DNA of 46,731 nucleotides, from positions 1 through 46,731 of the forward strand of contig SHVL01000017.1 of assembly GCA_009694305.1 (NCBI GenBank), in the 5' to 3' direction. Shown in pieces: positions 24,267 to 32,649 of this stretch. Numbering within the stretch: position 1 is the stretch's first letter; each line of letters opens with the position of its first letter. The stretch comes from Thermoleophilia bacterium. GTDB lineage: Bacteria; Actinomycetota; Thermoleophilia; Gaiellales; Gaiellaceae. The notes under the pieces were generated by a model. It made no database searches. It saw nothing but the letters and a program-made list of their open reading frames with translations, and was not told where the DNA came from. The translations under genes and the position numbers were made by a program.

Positions 24267-25280
24267 CTAGCCGGTCGTCGTCGCCGTGTCGGTAACCGGA
24301 GCGGGAGGCTCGAATCCGACCGCGTAGAGGACGTTCTCGTCGAGCTTCTTCTTGGTCTCGGCCGTCCACTTGGTGAGGGCCTCGTTCTTGGCCTTGTCGA
24401 GGAGGAGCGCCTTGATCTGGGCTGTCGCAACCTTCAGGGTCAGCGTTACCGCGGGGTGCACATCCGAGAGAGGCTGGATCACGTGAAATCCGAACTGCGT
24501 CTGCACCGGGTGCGAGATCTCGTTGGTCTTGAGCTTGAAGGAGGCGGCCTCGAACGGTGCGACGGTGTCACCGCGCTTGATCGTCATCTTTCCACCCGCA
24601 GCCTTCGATGCCTCGTCGAGGGTGTCCTTTGTCACGAGCGTCGCGAAATCGGCACCGGCCTTGAGCTCGTCGTAGATCTTGTCTGCCTCGGCCTTGGTCT
24701 TGACGAGGATGTGACGGACGTCACGGCTCTCTGCGGTGAAGAGAGGGGGCTGCTTCTTGTTCGCAGCGTAGTACGTCGCGATCTGCGCGTCGGTGACCGT
24801 CGTGTCCTTCGTCACTGCGGCGTAGATCTTCTCCGAGAGGACACGGGCCCTGATGTCGTCGCGGAACGACTCGGCGGTGTAGCCCTGCTCCTTGATCTGC
24901 GCGTCGAGCTTGGCCTGGCTGCCGCCGAAGTACTGCGCCTTGAGCTGAACGACCCTGTCCGCGATCTCCTTGTCGGTGACGGTGATCTTCAGGTTATCGG
25001 CCTGGATGCCGTACTGGGCCCGCTGCACGAGGTACGCGACCGCCTGGGTCTGCAGGCTCTGGTACTCGGCCGTGCCGGCCTTGGGGAACGCGCGCTTCTG
25101 GGAGGTGTACGTCTTCTTGGCACGCACGAGCAGCTGATCGAGCTCTGCCTTCGTGATCGGCGTGCCGTCCACGACGGCGACGGCGTTGGCCGGAACACTC
25201 TGGTCACTGCCTCCGCAGGCGGCCGAGACCACCACGACGAGTGCGACGAGTACGGAGACGATGAGGCGAGTGGATTTCAT
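24267..25280 (-). CDS. SurA/PrsA-like peptidyl-prolyl isomerase lipoprotein
   Basis: A 337-residue exported foldase. A lipoprotein signal (MKSTRLIVSVLVALVVVVSAACGG) places the lipid-modified Cys near residue 22. A SurA-N-like helical chaperone region follows (VDGTPITKAELDQLLVRAKK). A parvulin PPIase domain lies near residues 190-275 (ESRDVRHILVKTKAEADKIYDELKAGADFATL, KGDTV-like KRGDTVAPFEAASFKLKTNEISHPVQTQFGFHVIQPL). It starts at ATG 25280 with a strong GGGAGG 4 nt upstream, unlike most unit heads here. It is followed directly by mazG. Confidence 0.92.
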   Translation of the reverse strand: MKSTRLIVSVLVALVVVVSAACGGSDQSVPANAVAVVDGTPITKAELDQLLVRAKKTYTSQKRAFPKAGTAEYQSLQTQAVAYLVQRAQYGIQADNLKITVTDKEIADRVVQLKAQYFGGSQAKLDAQIKEQGYTAESFRDDIRARVLSEKIYAAVTKDTTVTDAQIATYYAANKKQPPLFTAESRDVRHILVKTKAEADKIYDELKAGADFATLVTKDTLDEASKAAGGKMTIKRGDTVAPFEAASFKLKTNEISHPVQTQFGFHVIQPLSDVHPAVTLTLKVATAQIKALLLDKAKNEALTKWTAETKKKLDENVLYAVGFEPPAPVTDTATTTG

Positions 25281-25284
25281 GAGC

Positions 25285-25290
25285 CCTCCC
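25285..25290 (-). promoter_or_regulatory. Shine-Dalgarno of the foldase lipoprotein
   Basis: GGGAGG on the minus strand, 4 nt before ATG 25280. It fixes this start and shows that conventional initiation is also used. Confidence 0.6.
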
Positions 25291-25395
25291 AGGGGCGCGA
25301 CGTGACGGAGACTGAGAAGGTATAGACGAGAAAACATTAAGTCGCCGTTGTGACGTGGTGAGGATCGCCACACGCTCCTCCCGGTGGGCCGGGCT

Positions 25396-28300
25396 TCAGG
25401 CCCCCGAACGGGCCGTCGCAACGGCTTCCGCCAGGCCGATAGCGCCCCGAAGGGCTTCTGTTCGCAGCGACACCTCGCGCTTTGCCTGCGTGTACACGAT
25501 CGTGTCGGCGGCGGCTCTGAGCGCGCGAAGCTCGGCAGAACCGAGCGCAAGCGGCCCGATCGTGGCCCGCCCCCCACGGAAGACGAGATAGTCGGCGCCG
25601 ATGCGCACGAGCGACAGTTTCGCCTCCTGGATCGCGAAGAGGTTTTCGACCGGTTCGGGAAGCGGGCCGTATCTGTCCTCGACGCTCGCACGCAGCTCGC
25701 GAAGCTCGTCGTCGTCCTCGACCAGAGCAAGCCGGCGGTGCAGATCGATCTTGAGCGCTTCCGAAGCGACGTAGGAGGCCGGGATGAAGGCATCGACGCG
25801 GGCATCGACGCGAACGGGGCGCACGGCCGTCCGGGCCCGACCGGACAGCTCTGCAACCGCCTCGTTGAGCATCTCGACGTAGAGCTCGAATCCCATGGCC
25901 GCGACATGCCCGGACTGCTCTGCCCCGAGGAGGTCACCCGCTCCGCGAATCTCGAGGTCGCGCATGGCAATCTGGAATCCGGCACCGAGCTCGGTGTGGT
26001 CGGCGAGGGTCGCGAGACGCGCACGCGCCTCGGCTGTCAGCTCGGCGGCATCCGGGTAGAAGAGATAGGCGTGGGCGGTCACGTCGGAGCGGCCGACCCG
26101 ACCACGGATCTGGTAGAGCTGGCTGAGGCCGAGAGCGTCGGCGCGCTCGACGATCAACGTGTTTGCCTGTGGGATGTCGAGTCCCGACTCGATGATCGTC
26201 GTGGAGACGAGAACGTCGGCATCGCCGGCGAGGAACGCGTGCATTCGCTCCTCGAGCTCGTTTTCGCGCATCTGCCCATGTGCCACGAGGACACGAAGCC
26301 CCGGACACATCTGGCGAAGCTTTTCGCCCATCTCGTCGATCGTGTCCACGCGGTTGTGAAGGTAGAACGACTGTCCCCCGCGGACGTGCTCGCGTTCGAG
26401 CGCCGTCCTGATCAGCTCGTCGTCGTACTCTCCCACGGTCGTCCTGATGGGACGTCGCCCCTCGGGCGGCGTCTCGATGATCGAGATGTCGCGGAGCCCC
26501 GCAAGCGACATGTGGAGGGTGCGTGGAATCGGCGTTGCCGAAAGCGCGAGAACGTCCACCTCCAACCGGAGCGACCGGATCAACTCCTTCTGGGCGACGC
26601 CGAAACGCTGCTCCTCGTCGAGGATGACAAGACCGAGGGCGCTCGGGATCACGTCGCGCGAGAGGACGCGGTGTGTCCCGACGAGAACGTCCACCTTGCC
26701 GGCAGCGAAGTCGGCGAGGACCTTCTTCGTCTCCGCGGGCTTCCGGAACCGCGAGACCATCTCGACGTTGAGGGGAAAGTCCTGGAAGCGCTCCCTGAAC
26801 GTGTTCCAGTGCTGCTCGGCGAGAATCGTCGTCGGACAGAGAACGAGGACCTGCCGGTTGTTGACCGCGACGGCAAACGCTGCTCTGACAGCGACCTCGG
26901 TCTTGCCGAAACCGACGTCTCCGCACACGAGCCTGTCCATCGGCCGCGACGACTCGAGGTCTTCTTTGACGGCCTCGATCGCGCGGGCCTGGTCGTCGGT
27001 CTCGCGGTAGGGAAACGATGCCTCGAGCCGTTCGAGCCACTCGTTGGAGAGGTCGAAGCTGGCTCCTTCAGCGCGCTGCCGCTGGGCGTAGAGCGCGAGG
27101 AGATCGCCTGCGAGTTCCCGCACTGACTCGCGGGCCCGGCTCCTGAGGTTCTGCCACGCTTTCCCGCCAAGTTTCGAGAGCACGGGCGACTTCGCGTCGG
27201 CCCCGATGTACCGCGAGAGCTTGCCGAGCTGCTCGTGGGGGACGTAGAGCCTGTCCTCGCCGCGAAACGCGATGAACAGGTAGTCGCGCGTGACATCCGC
27301 GACCTCCTTCGTCTCGAAGCCGAGGAGCTTGCCGATGCCGTGGTCTTCGTGCACGACGAAGTCCCCCACCCGGAGGTCCGCGAACGTCGCGAGAGCGCGT
27401 CCGAGGCGCGCATCGGTGCGGGGAGGTCGTTTGCGAAACACCTGGGTGTCGGGAAGGAGGACGAGGCGGAGGTCGCGCCAGACGAAGCCGCGCCGCGCCG
27501 CCGAGACCGCGAAGCGCACTGCCGCATCGCGCGGGAGCGCTGCTCCTTCCGGGTGGATGGTGCTCTCGACCTTCCTCAACAAGCCACCCTGCCGCAGCGC
27601 TTCGCCCCGGTGCGGAAACGTGACGACGACGCGATTGCCGGAGCGGACGAAGCCTGCGAGTTCGTTCTCGGCTTCGGCGAGCCCTCGTGCCGCTATGGCG
27701 GGGCGTTGGGCCTCGAACTGGAACGCCTGTCCCCTGGGGAACGGGTCGAGCTCGGTGACCCCGACGAGCGAGAGGGGCTCGAACCCCTCCTCGTCCCAGA
27801 GAGCCCTCACCTCGTCCGGCTGCCAGACGAAGTCAGGGGGGCGATCAACCGTCGGAACGAGATCGGCCGGGCCGGATGCCGCGTTCCCCTCCTGCGCTGC
27901 CGCTTCCCGGGGGTGGGCGGCGTCCTCGAGGTCGATGCTCTCGCTCCGTCGTTCCGTCGCCGGGTAGACGCTTGCCTCGGTCACCGGATGGAGCGCCCGC
28001 TGGGTGAAGGGCGAGAAGGCCCTGACCTGTTCGATCTCGTCGCCGAAGAACTCGACCCGGAGCGGCTCGCGACCGGTCGCCGGGAAGATGTCCACGATGC
28101 CTCCGCGAACGGCAAACTGGCCTCGCTGATCGACCCGGTCTACTCGCTCGTAGCCGGCGCTCGCGAGTGCCTGCGAGAGGCCGTCGAGGCCGGGTTCCTC
28201 ACCGACGACGAGACGGACGGGTTGTGGCCGTTCCGCGAGTGGCGGCATCCCCTCCGCAAGCGCCGCTGCCGACGCGCAGACGAGGCCGCCACGGGCGAGA

Positions 28301-28623
28301 ACATCAAGAGCCCGGGCACGCTCACCGACAAGATGCGGCGGCGGCTCGAGGCCCGATGCGTGCGAGACACCGCGACCCGGAAGCATGGCCACGCTGTCGG
28401 GCCCGAGGAACCAGGAGGCCCCCTCCGCCGCATCGCGAGCGTCTGCGTCCTCGGGAAGGAGGATCAACAGACCGCGGCCGAGTTCCTGATGGAGCGCCGA
28501 GAGAACGAGTGGAAGAGCCGGTTCGGAGACGCGCGCGCGCGCCGGAAGCGCCCTGGTGAATGCCTGGAAGCGATCGCTGGCGGCAAGCTCCGCGATGAAG
28601 GCGTGAAGGGGCGTCTGATCCAT
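25396..28623 (-). CDS. mfd: Transcription-repair coupling factor Mfd
   Basis: A 1075-residue DNA translocase that removes stalled RNA polymerase and recruits UvrA. The order of domains is standard. A UvrB-like N-terminal module contains GREPLRVEFFGDEIEQVRAFSPFTQR. The RNAP-interaction domain near residue 400 contains LRVGDFVVHEDHGIGKLLGFETKEV. The helicase core has Walker A VCGDVGFGKTEVA near 565 and LDEEQRFGV near 665, with GRVGRSDVTAHAYL further on. The C-terminal TRCF domain closes the protein. It starts at ATG 28623; a TAGAAT -10 box lies 32 nt upstream with no strong Shine-Dalgarno. Length is slightly below the typical 1150. Confidence 0.96.
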   Translation of the reverse strand: MDQTPLHAFIAELAASDRFQAFTRALPARARVSEPALPLVLSALHQELGRGLLILLPEDADARDAAEGASWFLGPDSVAMLPGRGVSHASGLEPPPHLVGERARALDVLARGGLVCASAAALAEGMPPLAERPQPVRLVVGEEPGLDGLSQALASAGYERVDRVDQRGQFAVRGGIVDIFPATGREPLRVEFFGDEIEQVRAFSPFTQRALHPVTEASVYPATERRSESIDLEDAAHPREAAAQEGNAASGPADLVPTVDRPPDFVWQPDEVRALWDEEGFEPLSLVGVTELDPFPRGQAFQFEAQRPAIAARGLAEAENELAGFVRSGNRVVVTFPHRGEALRQGGLLRKVESTIHPEGAALPRDAAVRFAVSAARRGFVWRDLRLVLLPDTQVFRKRPPRTDARLGRALATFADLRVGDFVVHEDHGIGKLLGFETKEVADVTRDYLFIAFRGEDRLYVPHEQLGKLSRYIGADAKSPVLSKLGGKAWQNLRSRARESVRELAGDLLALYAQRQRAEGASFDLSNEWLERLEASFPYRETDDQARAIEAVKEDLESSRPMDRLVCGDVGFGKTEVAVRAAFAVAVNNRQVLVLCPTTILAEQHWNTFRERFQDFPLNVEMVSRFRKPAETKKVLADFAAGKVDVLVGTHRVLSRDVIPSALGLVILDEEQRFGVAQKELIRSLRLEVDVLALSATPIPRTLHMSLAGLRDISIIETPPEGRRPIRTTVGEYDDELIRTALEREHVRGGQSFYLHNRVDTIDEMGEKLRQMCPGLRVLVAHGQMRENELEERMHAFLAGDADVLVSTTIIESGLDIPQANTLIVERADALGLSQLYQIRGRVGRSDVTAHAYLFYPDAAELTAEARARLATLADHTELGAGFQIAMRDLEIRGAGDLLGAEQSGHVAAMGFELYVEMLNEAVAELSGRARTAVRPVRVDARVDAFIPASYVASEALKIDLHRRLALVEDDDELRELRASVEDRYGPLPEPVENLFAIQEAKLSLVRIGADYLVFRGGRATIGPLALGSAELRALRAAADTIVYTQAKREVSLRTEALRGAIGLAEAVATARSGA

Positions 28624-28655
28624 GCAGAGAGCGGGAAACGTGCCCCACCAGGACT

Positions 28656-28661
28656 ATTCTA
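28656..28661 (-). promoter_or_regulatory. Candidate -10 box of mfd
   Basis: TAGAAT on the minus strand, 32 nt before ATG 28623, implying a leader of about 25 nt. No in-frame start exists closer to it. Confidence 0.35.
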
Positions 28662-29129
28662 GCTCCCGACTGGAGGTGGGCAGATAGTCGTCCTCCTCAC
28701 CGGCCCGCCCGCCGAGACGCCGCGCCTCCACGACCACCGTGCGCGCAGAAACGCAGCGCGCGTCCGGCGACGCCGGCCCACACCCAACACAATGTTCGGC
28801 AGGGACACCGCTGCCCCGGAATCTCGGAAACACGCGTACATCCAGAAAAGCCAGCGCACCCGGAAAAACGGCGCACCCGGAAAAACGACGCACCCGGAAT
28901 GCGCGTGCGTGCGGCCTCGCCCCGGATATCCCGATCTCCCCGCGCCTCCAACCTCCCCCAGGGGGGCACTTTCGCGCCCCTGAGATCATGGTAGCGCGCC
29001 AACCGTGACCGGGGCGTGCCGTCTCTGTGCCCCGTTCGTGCCGACTTGCCCACAGTTCGTTCGCGGGTCAGGCCCCCTCTGGCTCACCGGCGCGTTCCTG
29101 CCGCAGAGAGCCTCATTGCGAAACGCGTT
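28662..29129. other. Gene-free stretch upstream of mfd
   Basis: Apart from the 17-bp repeats no convincing gene is seen. The open frames here are repeat-driven, mutually overlapping and lack family motifs. The only gene reading leftward toward this stretch is the broken secreted-protein gene at 29130-29537. Confidence 0.5.
28855..28899. repeat. 17-bp tandem repeat
   Basis: Two full units (CGCACCCGGAAAAACGG at 28855-28871 and CGCACCCGGAAAAACGA at 28872-28888) and a partial third (28889-28899). Degenerate copies precede it between about 28815 and 28854. The 14-nt core CCCGGAAAAACGAC at 28876-28889 recurs at 29961-29974. Confidence 0.75.
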
Positions 29130-29537
29130 CTAGCAGCCCAGTCCGTTGACGTAGCGACCCAGGTCACGCCAGGCACTCGCTCCCATCAGCCGTCGAAGCG
29201 AGACGCAGTCACCCCCGATGAAGCTTCCGGCAATCAGGCTGTTCCACGATGATCCCCGCCCCCACAGAATCGCCGTGCCGTCGAAGGCGTAGCGCGAGCA
29301 ACCCGACGCCCGCTCGTTGAAATCGAGGCCAGCAAGGACGGAGTTGCTTCTCGAAATCGCAGTCCGAAAGCACCGGGCTGGAGTCTTCGTTCGACCAGGA
29401 AAGGCCCATCCCCTGATGATCCCGGCCTTTTACCTCGCGGTCGGTGCGGCCGTCCCGCCGCCACCGGCAGCGGCCGCTGAAAGAACCGGCACGGCGAAGA
29501 CTGCAAGGACGACGACAACGAGTGCGAAGCGGCGCAT
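29130..29537 (-). pseudogene. Broken gene for a small secreted protein
   Basis: A leftward ATG at 29537, preceded by a good Shine-Dalgarno (GGGAGAG, 4-nt spacer), opens a clear signal peptide (MRRFALVVVVLAVFAVPVLS, then AAAAGG). The frame hits TAA at 29430-29432. The same frame then reads a plausible mature C terminus, LAGLDFNERASGCSRYAF through SFIGGDCVSLRRL to RDLGRYVNGLGC with a TAG stop at 29130. Between 29433 and 29344 the protein-like sequence (DHQGMGLSWSNEDSSPVLSDCDFEKQ) is in another frame. The simplest reading is a Cys-containing secreted protein of about 130 residues carrying two compensating indels. Family not recognised. A sequencing error is an alternative to true decay. Confidence 0.5.
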
Positions 29538-30054
29538 TCGACTCTCCCATTCTCGAAGAACATGCGCCAGCCGACTGCTACTACAGAAGGCCGTGCCCAC
29601 AAAAGGCTCTGTCCGACCCCTACGCCGCAGACCCTCGGATCAACGGTAGCAGCAGCGGAGATCCCCTCATAGCATGGATTCCAGAAGATCGAATCGGACT
29701 GACGGTTCGCCGACGAGGCGTCAGGCGCGGGCGAGATGCGAGGCCGCACACGGCCACCGACGCCGCACGTGAGGACGGCCTCTACAGCGGACTGTGGCTG
29801 CACAGAGCATCACCATGCCCTGTGCTCTCAGCCCGGATTCACCGTTGTGCGGATCGTGAGTCGCTCGCCGGTGTCGCCAGGGAAGGGGGACAGGGGGTCG
29901 CGGCCGCTGGTGGCCGGTTGGGCCCGCGCCCCAGGCAGCGCAGCGCCCGGCACGATGACCCCCGGAAAAACGACAGAGGGCTTTACCCCCGGACGGGAAG
30001 CGGCCCGGCACACTCGACGAGATGCAGCGCCCGCGCACCACCGCGGGCTCGGGC
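29538..30054. other. Gene-free stretch between the broken gene and pth
   Basis: No supported gene. It contains a copy of the CCCGGAAAAACGAC core at 29961-29974 and several GC-rich short repeats just past the pth stop. A leftward open segment at about 29550-29700 (including SIFWNPCYEGIS and VGWRMFFENGRVE) has some protein-like character but no start, stop or family match that I can defend. Confidence 0.4.
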
Positions 30055-30648
30055 TCAGTTGAAACGGCGACTCGTCTCCTCGAGCCCAGCTGTGACAAGT
30101 GACTCGACGGCGTCCGCGGCGCGCTCGACAAGAGCGGCTGCGTCGTCTTCGGGCGCAAACGGTGCCAGCACGAAGTCGGCGACGCTCCGGGGATCTCCTC
30201 GCTCGGGCCGCCCGACTCCAACGCGCAGGCGAAGAAAGTCGGGGCTACCAAGCCGGCCGGCGATCGAGCGCAGGCCGTTGTGACCGGCAAGGCCGCCACC
30301 AAGCCGGGCCTGCAGCCGGCCCTGCTCGAGGTCTACCTCGTCGTGCACGACGAGCAGAGTACCGAGAGGGGCCTTGTAGAACGCGACGGCCGGCTGAACG
30401 GAGCGGCCGGAGTCGTTCATGAACGTGCCGGGCTTCAGGAGTGCGATGCGAACCTGATCGATCCGTACCTCGCAGAAGTGGCCACTGAACCTGGTTTTGA
30501 ACGCGGCGCCGTTGCGACGCGCAATCTCGTCAACAACCATGAAGCCGACGGTGTGCCGGTCGCGTTGATGCCGACGGCCCGGGTTCCCGAGCCCGACGAC
30601 GAGCAGGCCGAGCGTCGAGGCTGATGCGCCGCGACGAAAGAGGGGCAA
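30055..30648 (-). CDS. pth: Peptidyl-tRNA hydrolase
   Basis: A 197-residue enzyme that releases peptides from drop-off peptidyl-tRNAs. Family motifs are LLVVGLGNPGRRHQRDRHTVGFMVVDEIA (the catalytic His is in RHTVG), KPGTFMNDSGRSV, LLVVHDEVDLEQGRLQARLGGGLAGHNGLRSI and FLRLRVGVGRPERG. It starts at TTG, 3 nt after the rplY stop, with GGAG about 7 nt upstream inside the end of rplY, so it is translationally coupled. The N terminus carries about 12 extra residues (PLFRRGASASTL) compared with typical Pth. Confidence 0.95.
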   Translation of the reverse strand: MPLFRRGASASTLGLLVVGLGNPGRRHQRDRHTVGFMVVDEIARRNGAAFKTRFSGHFCEVRIDQVRIALLKPGTFMNDSGRSVQPAVAFYKAPLGTLLVVHDEVDLEQGRLQARLGGGLAGHNGLRSIAGRLGSPDFLRLRVGVGRPERGDPRSVADFVLAPFAPEDDAAALVERAADAVESLVTAGLEETSRRFN

Positions 30649-30651
30649 GGG

Positions 30652-31338
30652 CTACTCCGAGTCTGTTGCGCCGTCCGCCTGAGCGGAGGCCTCGGCGGAG
30701 GCCTCGGCGGAGGCCTCGGCGGAAGCCTCGGCGGCAAGGGCCGTGTCCGCGGCCTCCTCGGCTTCGGTCAGCCCACGAGGGCTCGAGCAGTTCGCGATCA
30801 CGGTCTCGGGGTCGTCGAGGAACGTCACACCGTCGATCGAGACAACATCGCGTAGACGGAGATTCTCGCCGAGCTCGAGCGTGCTGAGATCGAGCTCAAT
30901 GTGCTCCGGAATCGCAGACGGCAGTGCCTCGACGTGCACCTCGCGGGCAACCTGCTGCACCACTCCACCGACCTTGGCTCCAGGAGACTCTCCGACGAAC
31001 TGGACGGCGACCGTCGCCTGAATCGGCTGGTCGAGTCTGACCTCGTGGAAATCGATGTGCGTGATCGTTCCACGCACGGGGTGCTGCTGATACTCCTTGA
31101 GGACGGCGTGGTGCGGTGTCTTGTGGCCTTCGATCACCACATCGACGATTGCGTGCAGCCCCGAGGGTCCGGTGAGAGCGACGCGCAACTCGCGCTCACC
31201 GACGGCGAAGGCCCTGTTCTCCTTGCCGTAGAGGACACCAGGAATCATGCCCTGACGCCGCAGGCGCTTCACATTGCGGGTGCCGAGCTGGTCGGTGCCG
31301 CGCTCCTTGACCTCGAGTGTGGTTCTGTCCCCGGACAC
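30652..31338 (-). CDS. rplY: Ribosomal protein bL25, CTC form
   Basis: A 228-residue 5S rRNA-binding protein of the long CTC/general-stress form. The L25 domain (TLEVKERGTDQLGTRNVKRLRRQGMIPGVLYGKE) is at residues 1-95, followed by the TL5 C-terminal beta domain (HIDFHEVRLDQPIQATVAVQFVGESPGAK). The tail is a low-complexity Ala/Glu/Ser repeat. The start chosen is GTG 31338, 8 nt after TACACT; the open frame extends 12 codons upstream across that box. It is followed by pth. Confidence 0.94.
   Translation of the reverse strand: MSGDRTTLEVKERGTDQLGTRNVKRLRRQGMIPGVLYGKENRAFAVGERELRVALTGPSGLHAIVDVVIEGHKTPHHAVLKEYQQHPVRGTITHIDFHEVRLDQPIQATVAVQFVGESPGAKVGGVVQQVAREVHVEALPSAIPEHIELDLSTLELGENLRLRDVVSIDGVTFLDDPETVIANCSSPRGLTEAEEAADTALAAEASAEASAEASAEASAQADGATDSE
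30683..30735 (-). repeat. 12-bp repeat encoding the rplY tail
   Basis: About four 12-bp units (GGCCTCGGCGGA on the plus strand) encoding repeated EASA. Frame-neutral length variation is expected. Confidence 0.8.
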
Positions 31339-31346
31339 GGCGGCGA

Positions 31347-31352
31347 AGTGTA
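31347..31352 (-). promoter_or_regulatory. -10 box of rplY-pth
   Basis: TACACT on the minus strand, 8 nt before GTG 31338. This is near-leaderless geometry. Confidence 0.5.
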
Positions 31353-31476
31353 GCGCATGCCTCCGGTTCACCACGGGAGAACGATCATCTGCGGAGGAGC
31401 GGCCGGGCCGGCGAGGATCGCGCTCACCCAGGAGGAGGCAAGAAATAGGCTCCGGGACCCGCCCGGATTCCTGCTG

Positions 31477-31510
31477 CGTTGCTCGCGCTCCTCTCTCCTC
31501 GCGAGCAACG
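31477..31510 (-). terminator. Strong hairpin between prs and rplY
   Basis: A perfect 11-bp stem (31477-31487 with 31500-31510) and a 12-nt loop, 84 bp after the prs stop. No U-run follows on the minus strand. It may be the prs terminator or an RNA structure; rplY has its own -10 box downstream. The rest of the 255-bp gap shows nothing else. Confidence 0.5.
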
Positions 31511-31593
31511 GGGTCAGGTCACGGTAGGCACCGCCGCCACCTCGCCTCTCACCGGGCCGGGATCCGGCAGAGCGTCGCTTTCGGTCTGACCCA

Positions 31594-32649
31594 TCAGAAC
31601 AGTTGGTTCTCCCCGGCGAAGATCGCCGAAACCGAGTCGTCGGCAAAGACGTTCGAGATCGTCTCGGCAAGAATGCCCGCCACCGAAAGCACCTCGACGT
31701 TGGCAGGTCTCGCGAGAAGATCGAGCGGAACGGTGTCCGTGACCACGAGCTTGTGGATATCGCTCGCAGCGATCCGCTCGAGTGCCTGCCCGTTGAACAG
31801 CCCGTGCGTCGCGCAGGCGTAGACCCTGGTCGCGCCGGCAGCCTTCAGTGCCGCCGCACCGGCAACGAGCGTCCCGGCGGTGTCGATGATGTCGTCGATG
31901 ATCACGGCGACCTTGCCCTCGACATCACCAATCACGGTCGTGACCTTCGCCTCGTTGTGCACAGGCCTCACCTTGTTGAGAATGACCAGGTCTGCTGCAA
32001 CCATCTCGGCGAACTTCCCGGCGATCTTCGCGTGACCCGTGTCGGGCGACACGACGGCTATCTCGTCTCCGAGGTTCAGGTCGCGAACGTACTGCGCAAA
32101 CATCGGTACCGCGGTCATGTGATCCACGGGAATCTCGAAGAAGCCCTGCACCTGACCGGCGTGAAGATCCATCGTGAGGACACGGTCGGCACCGGCGGTC
32201 TGCAGGAGGTCGGCGACGAGCTTCGCCGCGATGGGCTCACGTGGGCGCGACTTCTTGTCCTGCCGGACATAGAAGTACCAGGGAATCACGGCGGTTATCC
32301 GCTTGGCCGAGGCAAGCTTCGCCGCATTGATCATGATCAGGAGCTCCATCAGGTGCTGGTCCACGGGAATCGCCGCGGTCTGCACGATGAAGAGATCGGA
32401 CCCGCGGATCGAGTCCTCGTACCGGCAGTAGGTCTCACCGCTCACAAACGTCTTCAGCATCATCTCGCCAAGTTCGCAACCGATCTGGGAGACGATGTCC
32501 TCCGCCAGCGTGGGATGAGAACGACCCGCCACGACCATCAGTCGCTTGCTCGAGGTCAGGCCGATAACCCGCTTCGCTGCCGCAGCGGGTCCCGGCGATT
32601 CGGGTATCCCGAGCCCCGGTAGCGTCTGCTCAACCGTCCCGCTTTCCAC
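31594..32649 (-). CDS. prs: Ribose-phosphate pyrophosphokinase (PRPP synthetase)
   Basis: A 351-residue enzyme making PRPP from ribose-5-phosphate and ATP for nucleotide, His and Trp synthesis. Motifs are GEMMLKTFVSGETYCRYEDSIRGSDLFIVQ, VIPWYFYVRQDKKSRPREPIAAKLVADLL, the metal/PRPP region LTMDLHAGQVQGFFEIPVDHM and the loop VIIDDIIDTAGTL. The start chosen is GTG 32649, with an excellent AAGGAGG 6 nt upstream inside the end of glmU (20-nt overlap). This adds about 30 N-terminal residues (EQTLPGLGIPESPGPAAAAKR) before the usual fold start. Confidence 0.95.
   Translation of the reverse strand: MESGTVEQTLPGLGIPESPGPAAAAKRVIGLTSSKRLMVVAGRSHPTLAEDIVSQIGCELGEMMLKTFVSGETYCRYEDSIRGSDLFIVQTAAIPVDQHLMELLIMINAAKLASAKRITAVIPWYFYVRQDKKSRPREPIAAKLVADLLQTAGADRVLTMDLHAGQVQGFFEIPVDHMTAVPMFAQYVRDLNLGDEIAVVSPDTGHAKIAGKFAEMVAADLVILNKVRPVHNEAKVTTVIGDVEGKVAVIIDDIIDTAGTLVAGAAALKAAGATRVYACATHGLFNGQALERIAASDIHKLVVTDTVPLDLLARPANVEVLSVAGILAETISNVFADDSVSAIFAGENQLF

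Noticed and set aside
25384-28662. Two long rightward open frames (580 and 475 codons) opposite mfd
   Set aside because: They are antisense shadows of a high-GC gene, rich in Arg/Gly/Asp without any family motif, and Mfd on the other strand is unambiguous.
28855-28899. Possible CRISPR array
   Set aside because: The repeats are directly adjacent with no unique spacers, and there are fewer than three complete units.
28654-29053. Overlapping open frames in both directions across the 17-bp repeats
   Set aside because: Several frames are open at once because of the repeat, with Cys/Phe-rich or Arg-rich sequences that match no family.
29721-30302. Leftward frame of 193 codons spanning the pth 3' end
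   Set aside because: It overlaps pth in another frame and has no start signal or motif.
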